Notes under the pieces: model-generated
The model's database searches: none
Seen by the model: only the letters and a program-made list of their open reading frames with translations
What the model was told of the DNA's origin: nothing
Part shown: one piece after another, positions 41,969-51,142 of the stretch
Layout: each line of letters opens with the position of its first letter
Numbering within the stretch: position 1 is the first letter of the stretch
Program-made: the position numbers and the translations under genes
Source: JABJMC01 sp964473745
Lineage (GTDB): Bacteria > Patescibacteriota > Gracilibacteria > UBA1369 > UBA12473
Direction of reading: 5' to 3'
Length of the DNA stretch: 64,000 nucleotides
NCBI GenBank assembly: GCA_964473745.1
Contig: CAYYQE010000005.1
Location: forward strand, 1-64,000

Positions 41969-44900
41969 TTAGCTAGACCTCTCCTCCATCAAAGCCATGG
42001 TTCTTTCAACTTCTCCACTCATAGCATCACGAGCGGCTTGTAAATCTTCAGCAAGTTTTACCTCGGGACTAACTCGTCGACGTCGGCGTAATCCAGCCAC
42101 TCCGGCTAGAGCGAAAACTCCGGCTAGCGGTAAGTAAGGATTTCCTTCGCCGTTTGATCCGGTGCTGCAACCTTCGCCACAGGTCCCATTGTTATCGTCG
42201 TCATCGTCCGCCGTGTCATTATTGTCATCATCGTCTGTGTCAACGCTCGAATCATCATCGTCACCTCCAGTGTCATATATTTCATCAATCTCATCTTGAA
42301 TGTCTGGATTGTTAGATGATTCAAATTCACCGGTTTCGTCATTAACAGTTAATTTATCACCAACTCCAAGGGTGATTTCATTTCCTTCTTCATCAGTAAC
42401 TGTAACTTCATGATCACCTTCTTCGTCGAGAACGGTAATAACAGTGGTTCCATCTACGGTATTCGTTACAAATTCTACACTGGTTCCACTAATCCCTGTA
42501 AGAATTCCCGCTTCATTAACCACATTAATAATCGGTCCATCATTTCGGTCGACAACTAAACGACCTACGTCAAATCCTTGTTCAACTAAGTAATTAATCC
42601 AGGCTTCTTCATTTTCGTCTTCATCATAATCAATCACAACATTTTCAGTTTCGCCATTTCCTAAAATTTCGTTAACGTCGCCTTCGGCTTCGCCAATTGG
42701 AGCGTCATCACAAGCTTCATCCCAGGCTTCTTCGCCCTCGAGGTCGCAAAGAACGAGATTGTCACAATCCATATCCTCGCCTTCGATTCTTTCAACTGCG
42801 TCAGGATTGTAGTCAGGGTCGGAATCATTACAATCACCGGCAACTTCCACAACTTCATCGCAAGTTTCGATTTCACTGCCAGCTCCATAGCCATCGCCAT
42901 CGTTATCGGCGTAACCAGTGTTCATGTCTACGGCGCCCGCTTGAGCATCGTTATCGCAGTTCCAATCTACAGCGTCACAAAGTTCATCGGCTCCAGGATT
43001 GATGTCATAATTGGTGTCATCGCAGTCGGTTCCATATGGTTCAGCTTCATACCCATCACCATCATCGTCATATTCACATTCATCAGGCAAAACTTCATCA
43101 CAATTTAAATCTTCTTCGTCAGATGGATCATTCCAGCAATCAACTTCGTAGGGTGAACCGGGGAAGGCGTAGGGGTCAGTGTCAACGCAGTCGCTATCTA
43201 CCAGAGCGGTAAAGTAGCCGTCAGGGCCACAAGCAATTTGTGAAAGATTGTCACCGTACCCATCACCGTCGTAATCATAATAATAAGTGGAGAGTGGGAG
43301 GCCTTGGTCCGCGTAATCTAGTTCGCAATCTTCTAAGTCGCCATCACAAACTTCGGTAGCCCCGGAATAAACACCGGAGTCACCGTCGTCGCAATCGGTA
43401 TCAGTATTGGCGTAACCAACAGGAGCGCCAGCTTCACATAATGAAACTGCTATACCAGCTCCTTCGCCGTCACCATCATTGTCTGCGTAATAATCAGCGT
43501 AATTCCAAACTCCGCTATCAGCGTCGTTACAGTCGGTGCTGACAGCTGAATAACCAGAAGGTGCAGTTTCGGCACAAACTGAAACCGCGGTTCCAGCTCC
43601 ACGCCCGTCACCATCTCCATCGACGTAGTAATCATTGTAATCCCAAGCGAATGGGTCGGCGTCATCACAGTCAGTGTCGACATCGGAATAGCCAGAAGGG
43701 GCGCTCGCCGCACAAATTGCAACCGCAGCACCCGCACCATAACCCTCGCCATCGGCATCGACGTAGTAGTCGGAGGTAACTTGCACAGAAGGATCAGTAT
43801 CATCGCAATCATCAGCTTCGCAGGCTCCGTCAGCGTCGGCATCGGTGCAGGCTCCGGTGGCGGGGATGTAGGCTACTGCTGTGGCACCATGGGCGGCACA
43901 ATAAGAGGACCCATCCCAGGTATAAGCACTTAAATCTAAACCAAAAACTTCACCAGCACCACCATTGGCTACATACATCATAGTTGCGTCTGACGTGTCA
44001 TCGACAGTCATAACATCGGCTACATTAATAGTGTCGGCGTGAGTTTCGGAACCAAGGGAAGTTAAAGTGTAACCAGAAACATCAAAAAACTCTATTTCGG
44101 TGGAATAATAATAACCAGCTACAGCCAACTCTGTATCTCCGGTATAGGAATTGGTATATAAAAGTAAATCAGCTGGGGCTACTGCAAAACTTACTGAATC
44201 TACTTCTGATGGAGTAGCGGCATTTATATCTACCACTACCACTTCAAAACCCATGCCATCAGCAATAAAAGCGTACCCATTATCGCGATCAATAACTACG
44301 TCTGTAGGATAAGTCATGCTAGCCGAGAACTCTACTGATCCGTCGGATAAATCTATAATTTCATAACCCGTGGACTCTAATAAAACAACTCCACGTCCCG
44401 TCCCAGCCTCATCAGTGGCAAAGGCCTGCACATCATAACCAGAATAATCATAGGTAGTACAAGTACCCCCGTCTTCGGGGTCAGCACATAAATCCGCGGC
44501 ATCTGCTCTAGCTAAAGCCACACTACCGGTATTTGGATCTTGCTTAACTTTTTCGGGATCATTGCCAAGAGCATTAATTGCGCTGGTCGGCGAGCCGCCA
44601 GTTGGGTCACTAATACTCAGAATTCCCTCACTACCAGTGTCACCACTAACATCATAATAAGCTAATAATACATTTCCCCCATTCTCATCATAAAGTACTG
44701 ATCGAGCTGACCCATAAGTTGTTCCGGTCGGGAATAAACTAGAATCTAATAAAGTGGTGGTTCCGTCATCCAAATTTGTTATAGCTGGCCCGTCAACAGA
44801 TTTCACAAATAAATAATCTGTCGCATTTGCTTCGTGAGCTGCTAGAGCTAAACCACCAATAAAAGTTGCTTTTACTAAAGTCCCGGTGGAGGGTAGAACC

Positions 44901-45076
44901 CACTCTGCCTCGGACGCTTTTAAAGCGTTACGGAGATTTTCCCGAAATCCTTGCCCTAAGTCTTTAAGAGTTCTTAAACTACCTTCATTAACTTTGCTAG
45001 AAATCCATTGCCCAAGACGCTCAAATGTAGTTTGATCATTTTCGGGACGGCTACCTTCTGGTGCTACTTTGCCCAT
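41969..45076 (-). CDS. Surface protein with propeller-like domain and MopE-like metal-binding repeats
   Basis: This 1035-residue protein has ~65 charged residues before an export-like segment (LVKATFIGGLALAAHEANA, ~67-85). A ~300-residue beta-propeller-like region with repeats such as YAFIADGMGFEVVVVDIN follows. From ~410 to ~750 come Cys/Asp-rich repeats of MopE type: DYYVDADGEGYGAG, C, GYS, DTDCDDADP. Three of them are consecutive 46-residue units. An unrecognised acidic domain (~770-930) leads to Asp/Asn-rich linker and CGEGC, a hydrophobic segment LPLAGVFALAGVAG, an RRRRR cluster (~1000) and a 35-residue charged tail. The Cys/hydrophobic/Arg order resembles MYXO-CTERM-type anchors, but those end at the Arg cluster. 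It probably binds Ca2+ or another metal at the surface. Confidence 0.82.
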   Translation of the reverse strand: MGKVAPEGSRPENDQTTFERLGQWISSKVNEGSLRTLKDLGQGFRENLRNALKASEAEWVLPSTGTLVKATFIGGLALAAHEANATDYLFVKSVDGPAITNLDDGTTTLLDSSLFPTGTTYGSARSVLYDENGGNVLLAYYDVSGDTGSEGILSISDPTGGSPTSAINALGNDPEKVKQDPNTGSVALARADAADLCADPEDGGTCTTYDYSGYDVQAFATDEAGTGRGVVLLESTGYEIIDLSDGSVEFSASMTYPTDVVIDRDNGYAFIADGMGFEVVVVDINAATPSEVDSVSFAVAPADLLLYTNSYTGDTELAVAGYYYSTEIEFFDVSGYTLTSLGSETHADTINVADVMTVDDTSDATMMYVANGGAGEVFGLDLSAYTWDGSSYCAAHGATAVAYIPATGACTDADADGACEADDCDDTDPSVQVTSDYYVDADGEGYGAGAAVAICAASAPSGYSDVDTDCDDADPFAWDYNDYYVDGDGDGRGAGTAVSVCAETAPSGYSAVSTDCNDADSGVWNYADYYADNDGDGEGAGIAVSLCEAGAPVGYANTDTDCDDGDSGVYSGATEVCDGDLEDCELDYADQGLPLSTYYYDYDGDGYGDNLSQIACGPDGYFTALVDSDCVDTDPYAFPGSPYEVDCWNDPSDEEDLNCDEVLPDECEYDDDGDGYEAEPYGTDCDDTNYDINPGADELCDAVDWNCDNDAQAGAVDMNTGYADNDGDGYGAGSEIETCDEVVEVAGDCNDSDPDYNPDAVERIEGEDMDCDNLVLCDLEGEEAWDEACDDAPIGEAEGDVNEILGNGETENVVIDYDEDENEEAWINYLVEQGFDVGRLVVDRNDGPIINVVNEAGILTGISGTSVEFVTNTVDGTTVITVLDEEGDHEVTVTDEEGNEITLGVGDKLTVNDETGEFESSNNPDIQDEIDEIYDTGGDDDDSSVDTDDDDNNDTADDDDDNNGTCGEGCSTGSNGEGNPYLPLAGVFALAGVAGLRRRRRVSPEVKLAEDLQAARDAMSGEVERTMALMEERSS

Positions 45077-45086
45077 ATACTAAAGA

Positions 45087-45143
45087 ATTATACCTAATAT
45101 AATAAGGCGATTGATTTTAACACGATTTTTTCGCTTCTGTCAA
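45087..45143 (-). promoter_or_regulatory. Promoter region of the MopE-like gene
   Basis: On the minus strand, TTGACA (45138-45143) and TAAAAT (45114-45119) are separated by 18 bp. A second perfect TATAAT (45087-45092) ten bases before ATG 45076 could give a near-leaderless transcript. Confidence 0.6.
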
Positions 45144-46280
45144 TCAGTTCTGCAAGGCGAAGTTAACAATTGATGCGCTTTCTAAGCCCTGAGTGGCTTG
45201 AATATTGCGGGTGTAGGTTCCGAGCCTCCCCTCGGAACTCCCGACCGCGGTGTATACTACTTTATCGTCAGAGATAATCTCGTCATCAACGATAATTTGA
45301 TATTCAAGATAAGGAATTGGAGTAATACCATCAGCGTTATCTACTAGATTACCAATAACAGCTAACTTAAAATAACTACTAGACGCATCTTTTAAAAATT
45401 CTTGGATAGATTCTTCTGTTTTGCTGTTATAAGGTAGCCCCTTCGCTATGTAAGTTGCCCCGAAAAAATCCGAGGCTTTAATGACTACATAATCACTAAT
45501 ATAATTTATATTACTAGGATAAATATAGTTTTTTAATGAGTCAAAATTCGGACGCAAATAACAACTTGAACCTCCACAGTCGCCATTAAACTCCCAAGTA
45601 GCGATTGTTTCGATACTTGTGGTATCCAAAATCTCCCCATTCGGGGTTCGCATTCTCAAAATAAATTCCTCAGTCCCTGTAAATGGACTGGCATCATCAC
45701 TCGTAAACAACGGGATATTCACGGTATCCCCATACGCAATCTTGTTCCAGTTGCAGGCGTCGTCTTCGTCAGTATCCCACAATTGATCATCTTCTTCAGG
45801 ATTTGTAAAATCACAGCTATCACCAGCATCGCCTGTTCCGGGGATGGGGATTACATAACAGGTCCCTATCCCTCCGTTGAATTCCTGGCAATCTGTGCTT
45901 CCATCCCCCTGCCAATCCGCCGGCTTGGCCCGTGACCAAATTTCCCAGTCGCCAAAAGTATCTTCAACTCCATCATCGGTTGTGTCCCATTCAATAGCAT
46001 GGCGTCCCACCGGATAATAATCCTCAGAAGTTATCTCATACCCAATCCCATTGTCATGTGCCTCTTTAAATGCATCTTCTATGGCTGCTCGGCTGGCATA
46101 GTACGCTTGGGTGCCGCGGAACATGTCATAGGCGCGTTGGCTGGATCTGATAAAAGAACTGGCCATGGTCCCGGCCACCACCATTAAAATCGCTACCATA
46201 ATCAAAGCAAAAATTAGGGAGCCGGCGCGTGGATGAGCTGGGCGCAACCTCGTAAACCGCATTGGACGTTTAAAACGCAT
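45144..46280 (-). CDS. PilX-like minor pseudopilin
   Basis: This 378-residue protein has a basic leader (MRFKRPMRFTRLRPAHPRAG), then the hydrophobic helix SLIFALIMVAILMVVAGTMA and the PilX-type continuation SSFIRSSQRAYDMFRGTQAYYASRAAIEDAF. The FTLIE motif is absent, as usual in PilX/GspK-like proteins. The external domain is acidic with several Cys (STDCQEF, GTCYVI, DSCDFT, DACNWN, GDCGGSSC) that may form disulfides. It starts two bases after the PilV-like gene, and together they look like a minor pseudopilin operon for the tip or priming complex of the pilus encoded at 9.9-17 kb. Confidence 0.82.
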   Translation of the reverse strand: MRFKRPMRFTRLRPAHPRAGSLIFALIMVAILMVVAGTMASSFIRSSQRAYDMFRGTQAYYASRAAIEDAFKEAHDNGIGYEITSEDYYPVGRHAIEWDTTDDGVEDTFGDWEIWSRAKPADWQGDGSTDCQEFNGGIGTCYVIPIPGTGDAGDSCDFTNPEEDDQLWDTDEDDACNWNKIAYGDTVNIPLFTSDDASPFTGTEEFILRMRTPNGEILDTTSIETIATWEFNGDCGGSSCYLRPNFDSLKNYIYPSNINYISDYVVIKASDFFGATYIAKGLPYNSKTEESIQEFLKDASSSYFKLAVIGNLVDNADGITPIPYLEYQIIVDDEIISDDKVVYTAVGSSEGRLGTYTRNIQATQGLESASIVNFALQN

Positions 46281-46282
46281 AA

Positions 46283-46936
46283 TTAATAATTAGTTAGTTC
46301 ATCAACAAAAGAAATATCTCGTTCTTGACCGTGAGAATTCCAAGAAACCGTGGCTGTGACTAATAATGAGCCACCAATCTGTTCTTCGACATCCACCACT
46401 CGACTATACGGACTAGGCGTATCACACCTCCCGTCACACCAGGCCGCGTAATCATGTATATAAATAATTTCACCATCAGAAAGATCTAAATCCACTTCGT
46501 ATAAAATGGGTTCGTTAACAAAGTCTGTTACGGTCTGAATCTGCCAAGCAAAATTCCTGTAATTATTATCGAAATTTAACGAAATTATATAAGGAGGCTC
46601 ATCCCCTAATTTAAAACCAACAGCGCCACAAGTCGCGGGATCGGTCACATCCGGTAACGCACTCCAACAATTCGTCCGATCACTTGGAAATCGGAGCCAG
46701 TTACTATCCCGGATCGTGCGCACGGCCTCCACACCCTCGCGAGCTAAATTATAAGCCATGAGGCGCTCCTTGACCTCGGTATTAGCCCGCATCGAGGTAA
46801 CCACCAAAGTAAGTGCTCCCCCGGCCCCCACCGAAATAACAATCAAAGCAATCAAAACCTCGGCCAATGTCTCGGCCGCAGAACTTTTTAGGTTCGTCCA
46901 AATCAGGGAGGGTGAGCTCAGGAAGGGGGTCTTCAT
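46283..46936 (-). CDS. PilV-like prepilin
   Basis: This 217-residue protein has a leader ending in SSAA before ETLAEVLIALIVISVGAGGA, a variant of the prepilin motif with Ala at the cleavage site. The helix TSMRANTEVKERLMAYNLAR then leads into EGVEAVRTIRDSNWL, which is typical of PilV-like minor pilins. The head has Cys residues (TNCWSAL, ATCGAVG, AAWCDGRCD) and a C-terminal strand pair. It is the first gene of the pair with the PilX-like gene. A possible promoter (46943-46972) ends six bases from the ATG, implying a leaderless mRNA. Confidence 0.82.
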   Translation of the reverse strand: MKTPFLSSPSLIWTNLKSSAAETLAEVLIALIVISVGAGGALTLVVTSMRANTEVKERLMAYNLAREGVEAVRTIRDSNWLRFPSDRTNCWSALPDVTDPATCGAVGFKLGDEPPYIISLNFDNNYRNFAWQIQTVTDFVNEPILYEVDLDLSDGEIIYIHDYAAWCDGRCDTPSPYSRVVDVEEQIGGSLLVTATVSWNSHGQERDISFVDELTNY

Positions 46937-46942
46937 GAGATT

Positions 46943-46972
46943 AGTCTAGCACAAGCTCCCCGCCACCCTCAA
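46943..46972 (-). promoter_or_regulatory. Possible promoter of the minor pseudopilin pair
   Basis: On the minus strand, TTGAGG (46967-46972) and TAGACT (46943-46948) are separated by 18 bp. Both hexamers are imperfect. Confidence 0.4.
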
Positions 46973-46996
46973 GCATCCGTGCTTTTTTAAACCTAT

Positions 46997-49861
46997 TTAG
47001 AGCCCCATCTTCTTTAACCAAATGCCGGTATATGATTTTTTGTGCTTGGCCACTTCTTCGGGAGTGCCGCTTACAACGACTAATCCGCCGGTGTCTCCTC
47101 CACCCGGACCCATGTCGATTACATGGTCGACGGACTTTATCACATCTAAATTATGTTCAATGGTTAGCACGGTGTTGCCTTTTTCGACGAGTCTCTTCAA
47201 AACCTCTAATAACTTTTTAACATCATCAAAATGAAGGCCAGTAGTTGGCTCGTCCAAAACGTATAATGTTTTGCCAGTTGATCGCTTGGAAAGCTCGGTG
47301 GCAAGCTTGATGCGTTGCGCTTCACCGCCAGAGAGTGTGGTAGCTGATTGGCCTAAATGAATGTACCCCAATCCAACCGCCGCTAGTGTTTCTAGTTTGG
47401 TTTTCACAGTGGGAATAGCACTAAAAAATTCCAAAGCTTCGTCAACTGTCATATCCAAAACATCAGCAATATTTTTGCCACGATAACTGATTTCCAAGGC
47501 CTCTTTATTATAGCGACGACCCTTACAAACTTCACACATCACATAAACATCTGGCAAAAAGTGCATTTCAATTCTTTTCATTCCATCGCCCTGACACGCT
47601 TCGCAGCGTCCACCTTTGACATTAAAACTGAATCGCCCGGCTTTGTATCCACGAGTGCGAGCATCCGGAGTGCTGGCAAATAAGTCACGGATGTCCGTGA
47701 AGACACGTGTATAGGTGGCGGGGTTGGAACGAGGAGTTCGGCCAATTGGGGCTTGATCAATGCTGATGATTTTATCGAGATGCTCAATGCCTTCGATTGC
47801 TTTGTGTTTACCAGGACGCACTTTTGAGCGGTTGATTTTGGCGCTGACGGTTTTAACAAGAATGTCGTTAATAAGTGTGGATTTCCCGGAACCAGAAACG
47901 CCAGTAACTCCTACAAAAGTCCCCAGTGGAAGTTCCACGGTTAGATCTTTTAGATTGTGTTGCTTAGCGCCAATAATGCGGATTTTTTTACCGTTTCCTT
48001 TGCGCCTTTTTTTAGGAATTGGGATTTTGAGTTCGCCGGATAAATACTTTCCGGTGATGGAGTTTTTGTCTTTCATTAATTGGGCGGGAGTGCCGGCCCC
48101 CACAATATTTCCACCATATTTCCCAGCCCCCGGCCCAACGTCAAAAATATAATCCGCAGCCAACATAGTATCGATGTCATGTTCCACAATAATTACGGTA
48201 TTTCCTAAATCACGAAGCGCGGTAATGGCTTTAATAAGTTTTTCATTATCGTTCTGGTGAAGGCCAATAGTTGGCTCATCCAAAACATATAAAACACCAG
48301 TTAGCTGTGAACCAATTTGGGTGGCCAGTCGAATGCGCTGCGCCTCTCCGCCAGACAAAGTATTAGCGGCTCGATCTAAAGAAAGATACGAAATCCCAAC
48401 GTTATTTAAGAACCGCAAACGATGACGAATTTCCCGCAAAATAGGATCAGCAATAACTTTTTCTCGATCGGTTAGGGTGATGCTTTCAAAAAATTCATAG
48501 GTTTTATCAATGGAGTGCTTTGTCACATCAACAATGGATTTGTTTTCAATTGTAACGCTTAAGATTTCCTTTTTTAAGCGCTGCCCCAAGCATTCCGGAC
48601 ATTTTATAATCCGCATAAATTGCTCGATTTTTGTGCGCACATAATCAGAGTCAGTTTCTAAATAACGCCGTTCTAAATTAGGGATAACTCCTTCGAATTT
48701 AGTGGTGTAGCCCTTGTCCCAATTCACTTTGTATTCTTCGTCGCCAGTTCCATAAAGCACCATTTTCATCACTTCTTCGGAAAGATCTTCAACTGGAATA
48801 TCTAATGAAAATCCTTTTTTTCGAGCTACTTCGTGCAAAATCCGCGTGTACCAATCAAGGTGCGAAGTTGTTGTGGACCAGGGCATAATAGCCCCCTCAG
48901 CAATACTGAGTCGCTTGTTGGAAATAATTAAATCACTATCAATTTCGAGCTTGGTCCCGAGCCCGTGACATTCCTCGCAAGCCCCATGTGGGCTATTAAA
49001 AGAAAAATTGCGTGGCTCGATTTCCGGTAAATTAATACCGCAATCAGCGCACGAAAAGTTTTCGGAAAAAATGTCTGTTTCGCCAGTTTCGTGATCCATA
49101 ACCATCATTAAACCATCGCCGTATTTAAGAGCGGTTTCGACGGAGTCGGCCAGCCGAGTTCGGCTTTCATTGGCAAGAGGGATTTCCTGGCCGGACTTCA
49201 TTTTCTGAACCTTTTCTTCTAAGTCTTTTATAACCAATCGATCAACCACGATTTCTATGGAGTGTTTCTTTTTTTCGTTTAATTCTGGGATGTCTAGAAC
49301 GCTCATTACTTCGCCATCGATACGGACTCTTACAAATCCATCCTTTTTTATGTTTTCAAAAATTTTGGCGTGCAAACCCTTTCTATCCCGAACAACTGGC
49401 GCCAAAAGCAAAACCCGTTTGCCCTCGCCCAATTTACCAATATGATCCACTATTTGAGAAACACTTTGCCGGGAAATCGGTTCTCCACAATCTGGGCAGT
49501 GTGGTTTTCCAATTTTAGCAAATAATAACCTTAAATAATCGTAAATTTCCGTCACGGTGCCAACAGTTGATCGCGGATTGCGACTAGCTGTTTTTTGGTC
49601 AATCGAAATAGCTGGTGAAAGCCCTTCAATTGATTCGACATCAGGCTTTTCCATGAGTTGTAAAAACTGCCGAGCATAAGTAGAAAGACTTTCCACATAT
49701 CGCCGTTGGCCTTCGGCGTAAATAGTATCAAAAGCCAGCGATGATTTTCCAGAACCAGAAAGCCCGGTTATAACAGTCAGCTTGTCGCGCGGTATTTTTA
49801 CGTCGATGTCTTTGAGATTGTGAATCTTCGCTCCCTTAACGCTAATGTGTTTTAATCCCAT
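46997..49861 (-). CDS. uvrA: Excinuclease ABC subunit A (UvrA)
   Basis: This 954-residue protein matches normal UvrA length. It has two ABC ATPase modules: Walker A GLSGSGKSSLAFDTIY (~33) and GVSGSGKSTLINDI (~652), each with the LSGGEAQRI signature and a DEPT Walker B (LYVLDEPTIGLHQND, LYVLDEPTTGLHFDD). Zinc ligands are visible as CPDCGEP, CADC, CEECHGLG, CPECLGQR and CEACQGDGMKRIEMHF...CEVCKG. The N-terminus GAKIHNLKDIDVKIPR supports the start chosen. It finds DNA damage with UvrB in nucleotide excision repair. It stands alone on the minus strand. Confidence 0.98.
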   Translation of the reverse strand: MGLKHISVKGAKIHNLKDIDVKIPRDKLTVITGLSGSGKSSLAFDTIYAEGQRRYVESLSTYARQFLQLMEKPDVESIEGLSPAISIDQKTASRNPRSTVGTVTEIYDYLRLLFAKIGKPHCPDCGEPISRQSVSQIVDHIGKLGEGKRVLLLAPVVRDRKGLHAKIFENIKKDGFVRVRIDGEVMSVLDIPELNEKKKHSIEIVVDRLVIKDLEEKVQKMKSGQEIPLANESRTRLADSVETALKYGDGLMMVMDHETGETDIFSENFSCADCGINLPEIEPRNFSFNSPHGACEECHGLGTKLEIDSDLIISNKRLSIAEGAIMPWSTTTSHLDWYTRILHEVARKKGFSLDIPVEDLSEEVMKMVLYGTGDEEYKVNWDKGYTTKFEGVIPNLERRYLETDSDYVRTKIEQFMRIIKCPECLGQRLKKEILSVTIENKSIVDVTKHSIDKTYEFFESITLTDREKVIADPILREIRHRLRFLNNVGISYLSLDRAANTLSGGEAQRIRLATQIGSQLTGVLYVLDEPTIGLHQNDNEKLIKAITALRDLGNTVIIVEHDIDTMLAADYIFDVGPGAGKYGGNIVGAGTPAQLMKDKNSITGKYLSGELKIPIPKKRRKGNGKKIRIIGAKQHNLKDLTVELPLGTFVGVTGVSGSGKSTLINDILVKTVSAKINRSKVRPGKHKAIEGIEHLDKIISIDQAPIGRTPRSNPATYTRVFTDIRDLFASTPDARTRGYKAGRFSFNVKGGRCEACQGDGMKRIEMHFLPDVYVMCEVCKGRRYNKEALEISYRGKNIADVLDMTVDEALEFFSAIPTVKTKLETLAAVGLGYIHLGQSATTLSGGEAQRIKLATELSKRSTGKTLYVLDEPTTGLHFDDVKKLLEVLKRLVEKGNTVLTIEHNLDVIKSVDHVIDMGPGGGDTGGLVVVSGTPEEVAKHKKSYTGIWLKKMGL

Positions 49862-49935
49862 AAAATATAATAAAGGTCAAATCAAAGTCGAAGATCACTT
49901 TATCATGGTTTCTTCTTTTCTTCAAGAGCTAACCT

Positions 49936-50772
49936 TTATTTTAGGCGATCGTATTGTTTGTGGTTTTCCTTTTTCTTGAACAAATAAGACAAGATGCTAT
50001 ACCCCACAAACAGATAAGGAACTATCACAAATGTCCAACCAATTTCCAAGAAAATGTTAAAGAAAGCGTGTAAAAGAACAGCCAGAACGAGACCTTCCAG
50101 GATTTTTTCCTCTTTAAAGATACGAGTGGCCGTTCTTAAATGAAATACTTTGTGGAAAGCGCGCAAAATCCAATGTCGCTTTTCGCGGATTTCTTCCTGA
50201 AAAATAGGAGCAGCAAAATGAGCAATCCCATAGTAATATCCATAAATTCCCGAGAAGAAAATATGAGCAAAAGTAGAAAAAATTGATCTAAAAATAAACG
50301 ACAAAAAGAGACTTTCAAACCCCTGATAGGACCAAATATAAAAGAAATACATAATGTTCTCGATAAAAGCGAATCCCAGGGCAGCGATAATACAAAATTC
50401 AATCGCATCATCAATGTTTCTTAGATGTTTCCGATCACTAATACGAACCACTATATTCTTCATATACTCCTCTAAAACTCCCACAAACATAAAGGCAAAA
50501 ACCACTCCAAGTGGAATATAAGCAATACTGGAAAATCCCAAAACATCCTGATCAAACTGATCTGTATAAAAGAACACATTCAGTTTGGGGAAAATTTGCC
50601 AGCTAAACTTGTAAAGCATAATCGGCAAAACCGCTAACATCCCCCCGATAAAAGTTATGGCAATCCACTTACGAGGTTCAGGTTGTTTCTTGTAGAAAAT
50701 ATACCCCCAGATATACGCCGGGATACAAGCCAGGAGGAAACAAATAATGATTTGAATAATTTCTGAAGCCAT
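49936..50772 (-). CDS. PrsW-family glutamic intramembrane protease
   Basis: This 278-residue polytopic protein has about eight membrane segments and carries the PrsW/CAAX-like motifs: VGVLEEYMKNIVVR (EExxK, ~100), GFAFIENIMYFF (~138), FSTFAHIFFSGIYGYYYG (His, ~168) and LLHAFFNIF (~235). Members cleave membrane proteins, in Bacillus an anti-sigma factor; the substrate here is unknown. Its promoter has a consensus -10 and the gene is divergent from thrS. It might act on envelope stress signals, but no anti-sigma gene is visible in the window. Confidence 0.88.
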   Translation of the reverse strand: MASEIIQIIICFLLACIPAYIWGYIFYKKQPEPRKWIAITFIGGMLAVLPIMLYKFSWQIFPKLNVFFYTDQFDQDVLGFSSIAYIPLGVVFAFMFVGVLEEYMKNIVVRISDRKHLRNIDDAIEFCIIAALGFAFIENIMYFFYIWSYQGFESLFLSFIFRSIFSTFAHIFFSGIYGYYYGIAHFAAPIFQEEIREKRHWILRAFHKVFHLRTATRIFKEEKILEGLVLAVLLHAFFNIFLEIGWTFVIVPYLFVGYSILSYLFKKKENHKQYDRLK

Positions 50773-50803
50773 TTACAGGGTATTTTTTATTTTCATTTCG
50801 TTT

Positions 50804-50832
50804 ATTATATCATAGTTTTACTGTTTTAGCAA
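50804..50832 (-). promoter_or_regulatory. Promoter of the PrsW-like gene
   Basis: On the minus strand, TTGCTA (50827-50832) and a perfect TATAAT (50804-50809) are separated by 17 bp. Confidence 0.7.
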
Positions 50833-50850
50833 CCCTTCTCCAGGGTAGAG

Positions 50851-50878
50851 TTGACAATCACCACAAAAACTCTATCCT
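50851..50878 (+). promoter_or_regulatory. Promoter of thrS
   Basis: A perfect TTGACA (50851-50856) and TATCCT (50873-50878) are separated by 16 bp, just upstream of the T-box leader. Confidence 0.6.
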
Positions 50879-50886
50879 CTAATTGT

Positions 50887-51121
50887 TGATCTGCTTGATT
50901 TAAAGGACGCGCAAATTAGTCTCACGTTTTACCAGAGAGGGGAACCTGTTGGCTGAAAGTTTCCTAAAACACCTCTGATTTGTACCACCTTTAAGAGGAT
51001 CATCCCAAAAACAAGAGAGCCTGCGGATACCCGAAAGGGTAAACCAAGGGAAGCTCGGTGGAACCGCCTAATTGACCAGATTGGTCACGTTGGGTCCGAG
51101 CACAGCTTAATCGCTGTGTTG
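50887..51121 (+). promoter_or_regulatory. T-box leader of thrS, ACC (Thr) specifier
   Basis: Stem I is closed by TGATC (50887-50891) with GATCA (50998-51002) and CTT with AAG. CAGAGAGG (50933-50940) pairs with CCTCTG (50972-50977), including the usual AGAGAG motif, and the apical part has GGCTGAAAG. The specifier loop presents ACC (50984-50986), a threonine codon. Stem III is TACCC-GAAA-GGGTA (51028-51041). The T-box GGTGGAACCGCC (51057-51068) lies in an antiterminator closed by GCTCGG (51053-51058) and CCGAGC (51096-51101). A competing CACAGC-TTAATC-GCTGTG hairpin (51101-51118) before a T-rich stretch can act as the terminator. Uncharged tRNA-Thr should favour thrS expression. Confidence 0.9.
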
Positions 51122-51142
51122 TTTATTTAATTTCACTTTATT

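Noticed and set aside
42697..43002. His/Arg-rich plus-strand open frame opposite the MopE-like gene
   Set aside because: It is the antisense shadow of Asp/Glu-rich repeat coding; composition alone keeps the frame open.
46970..46987. AAGCA-TCCG-TGCTT followed by T residues looks like a terminator after uvrA
   Set aside because: The T-run is on the plus strand, whereas both flanking genes are transcribed on the minus strand, where no U-run follows.
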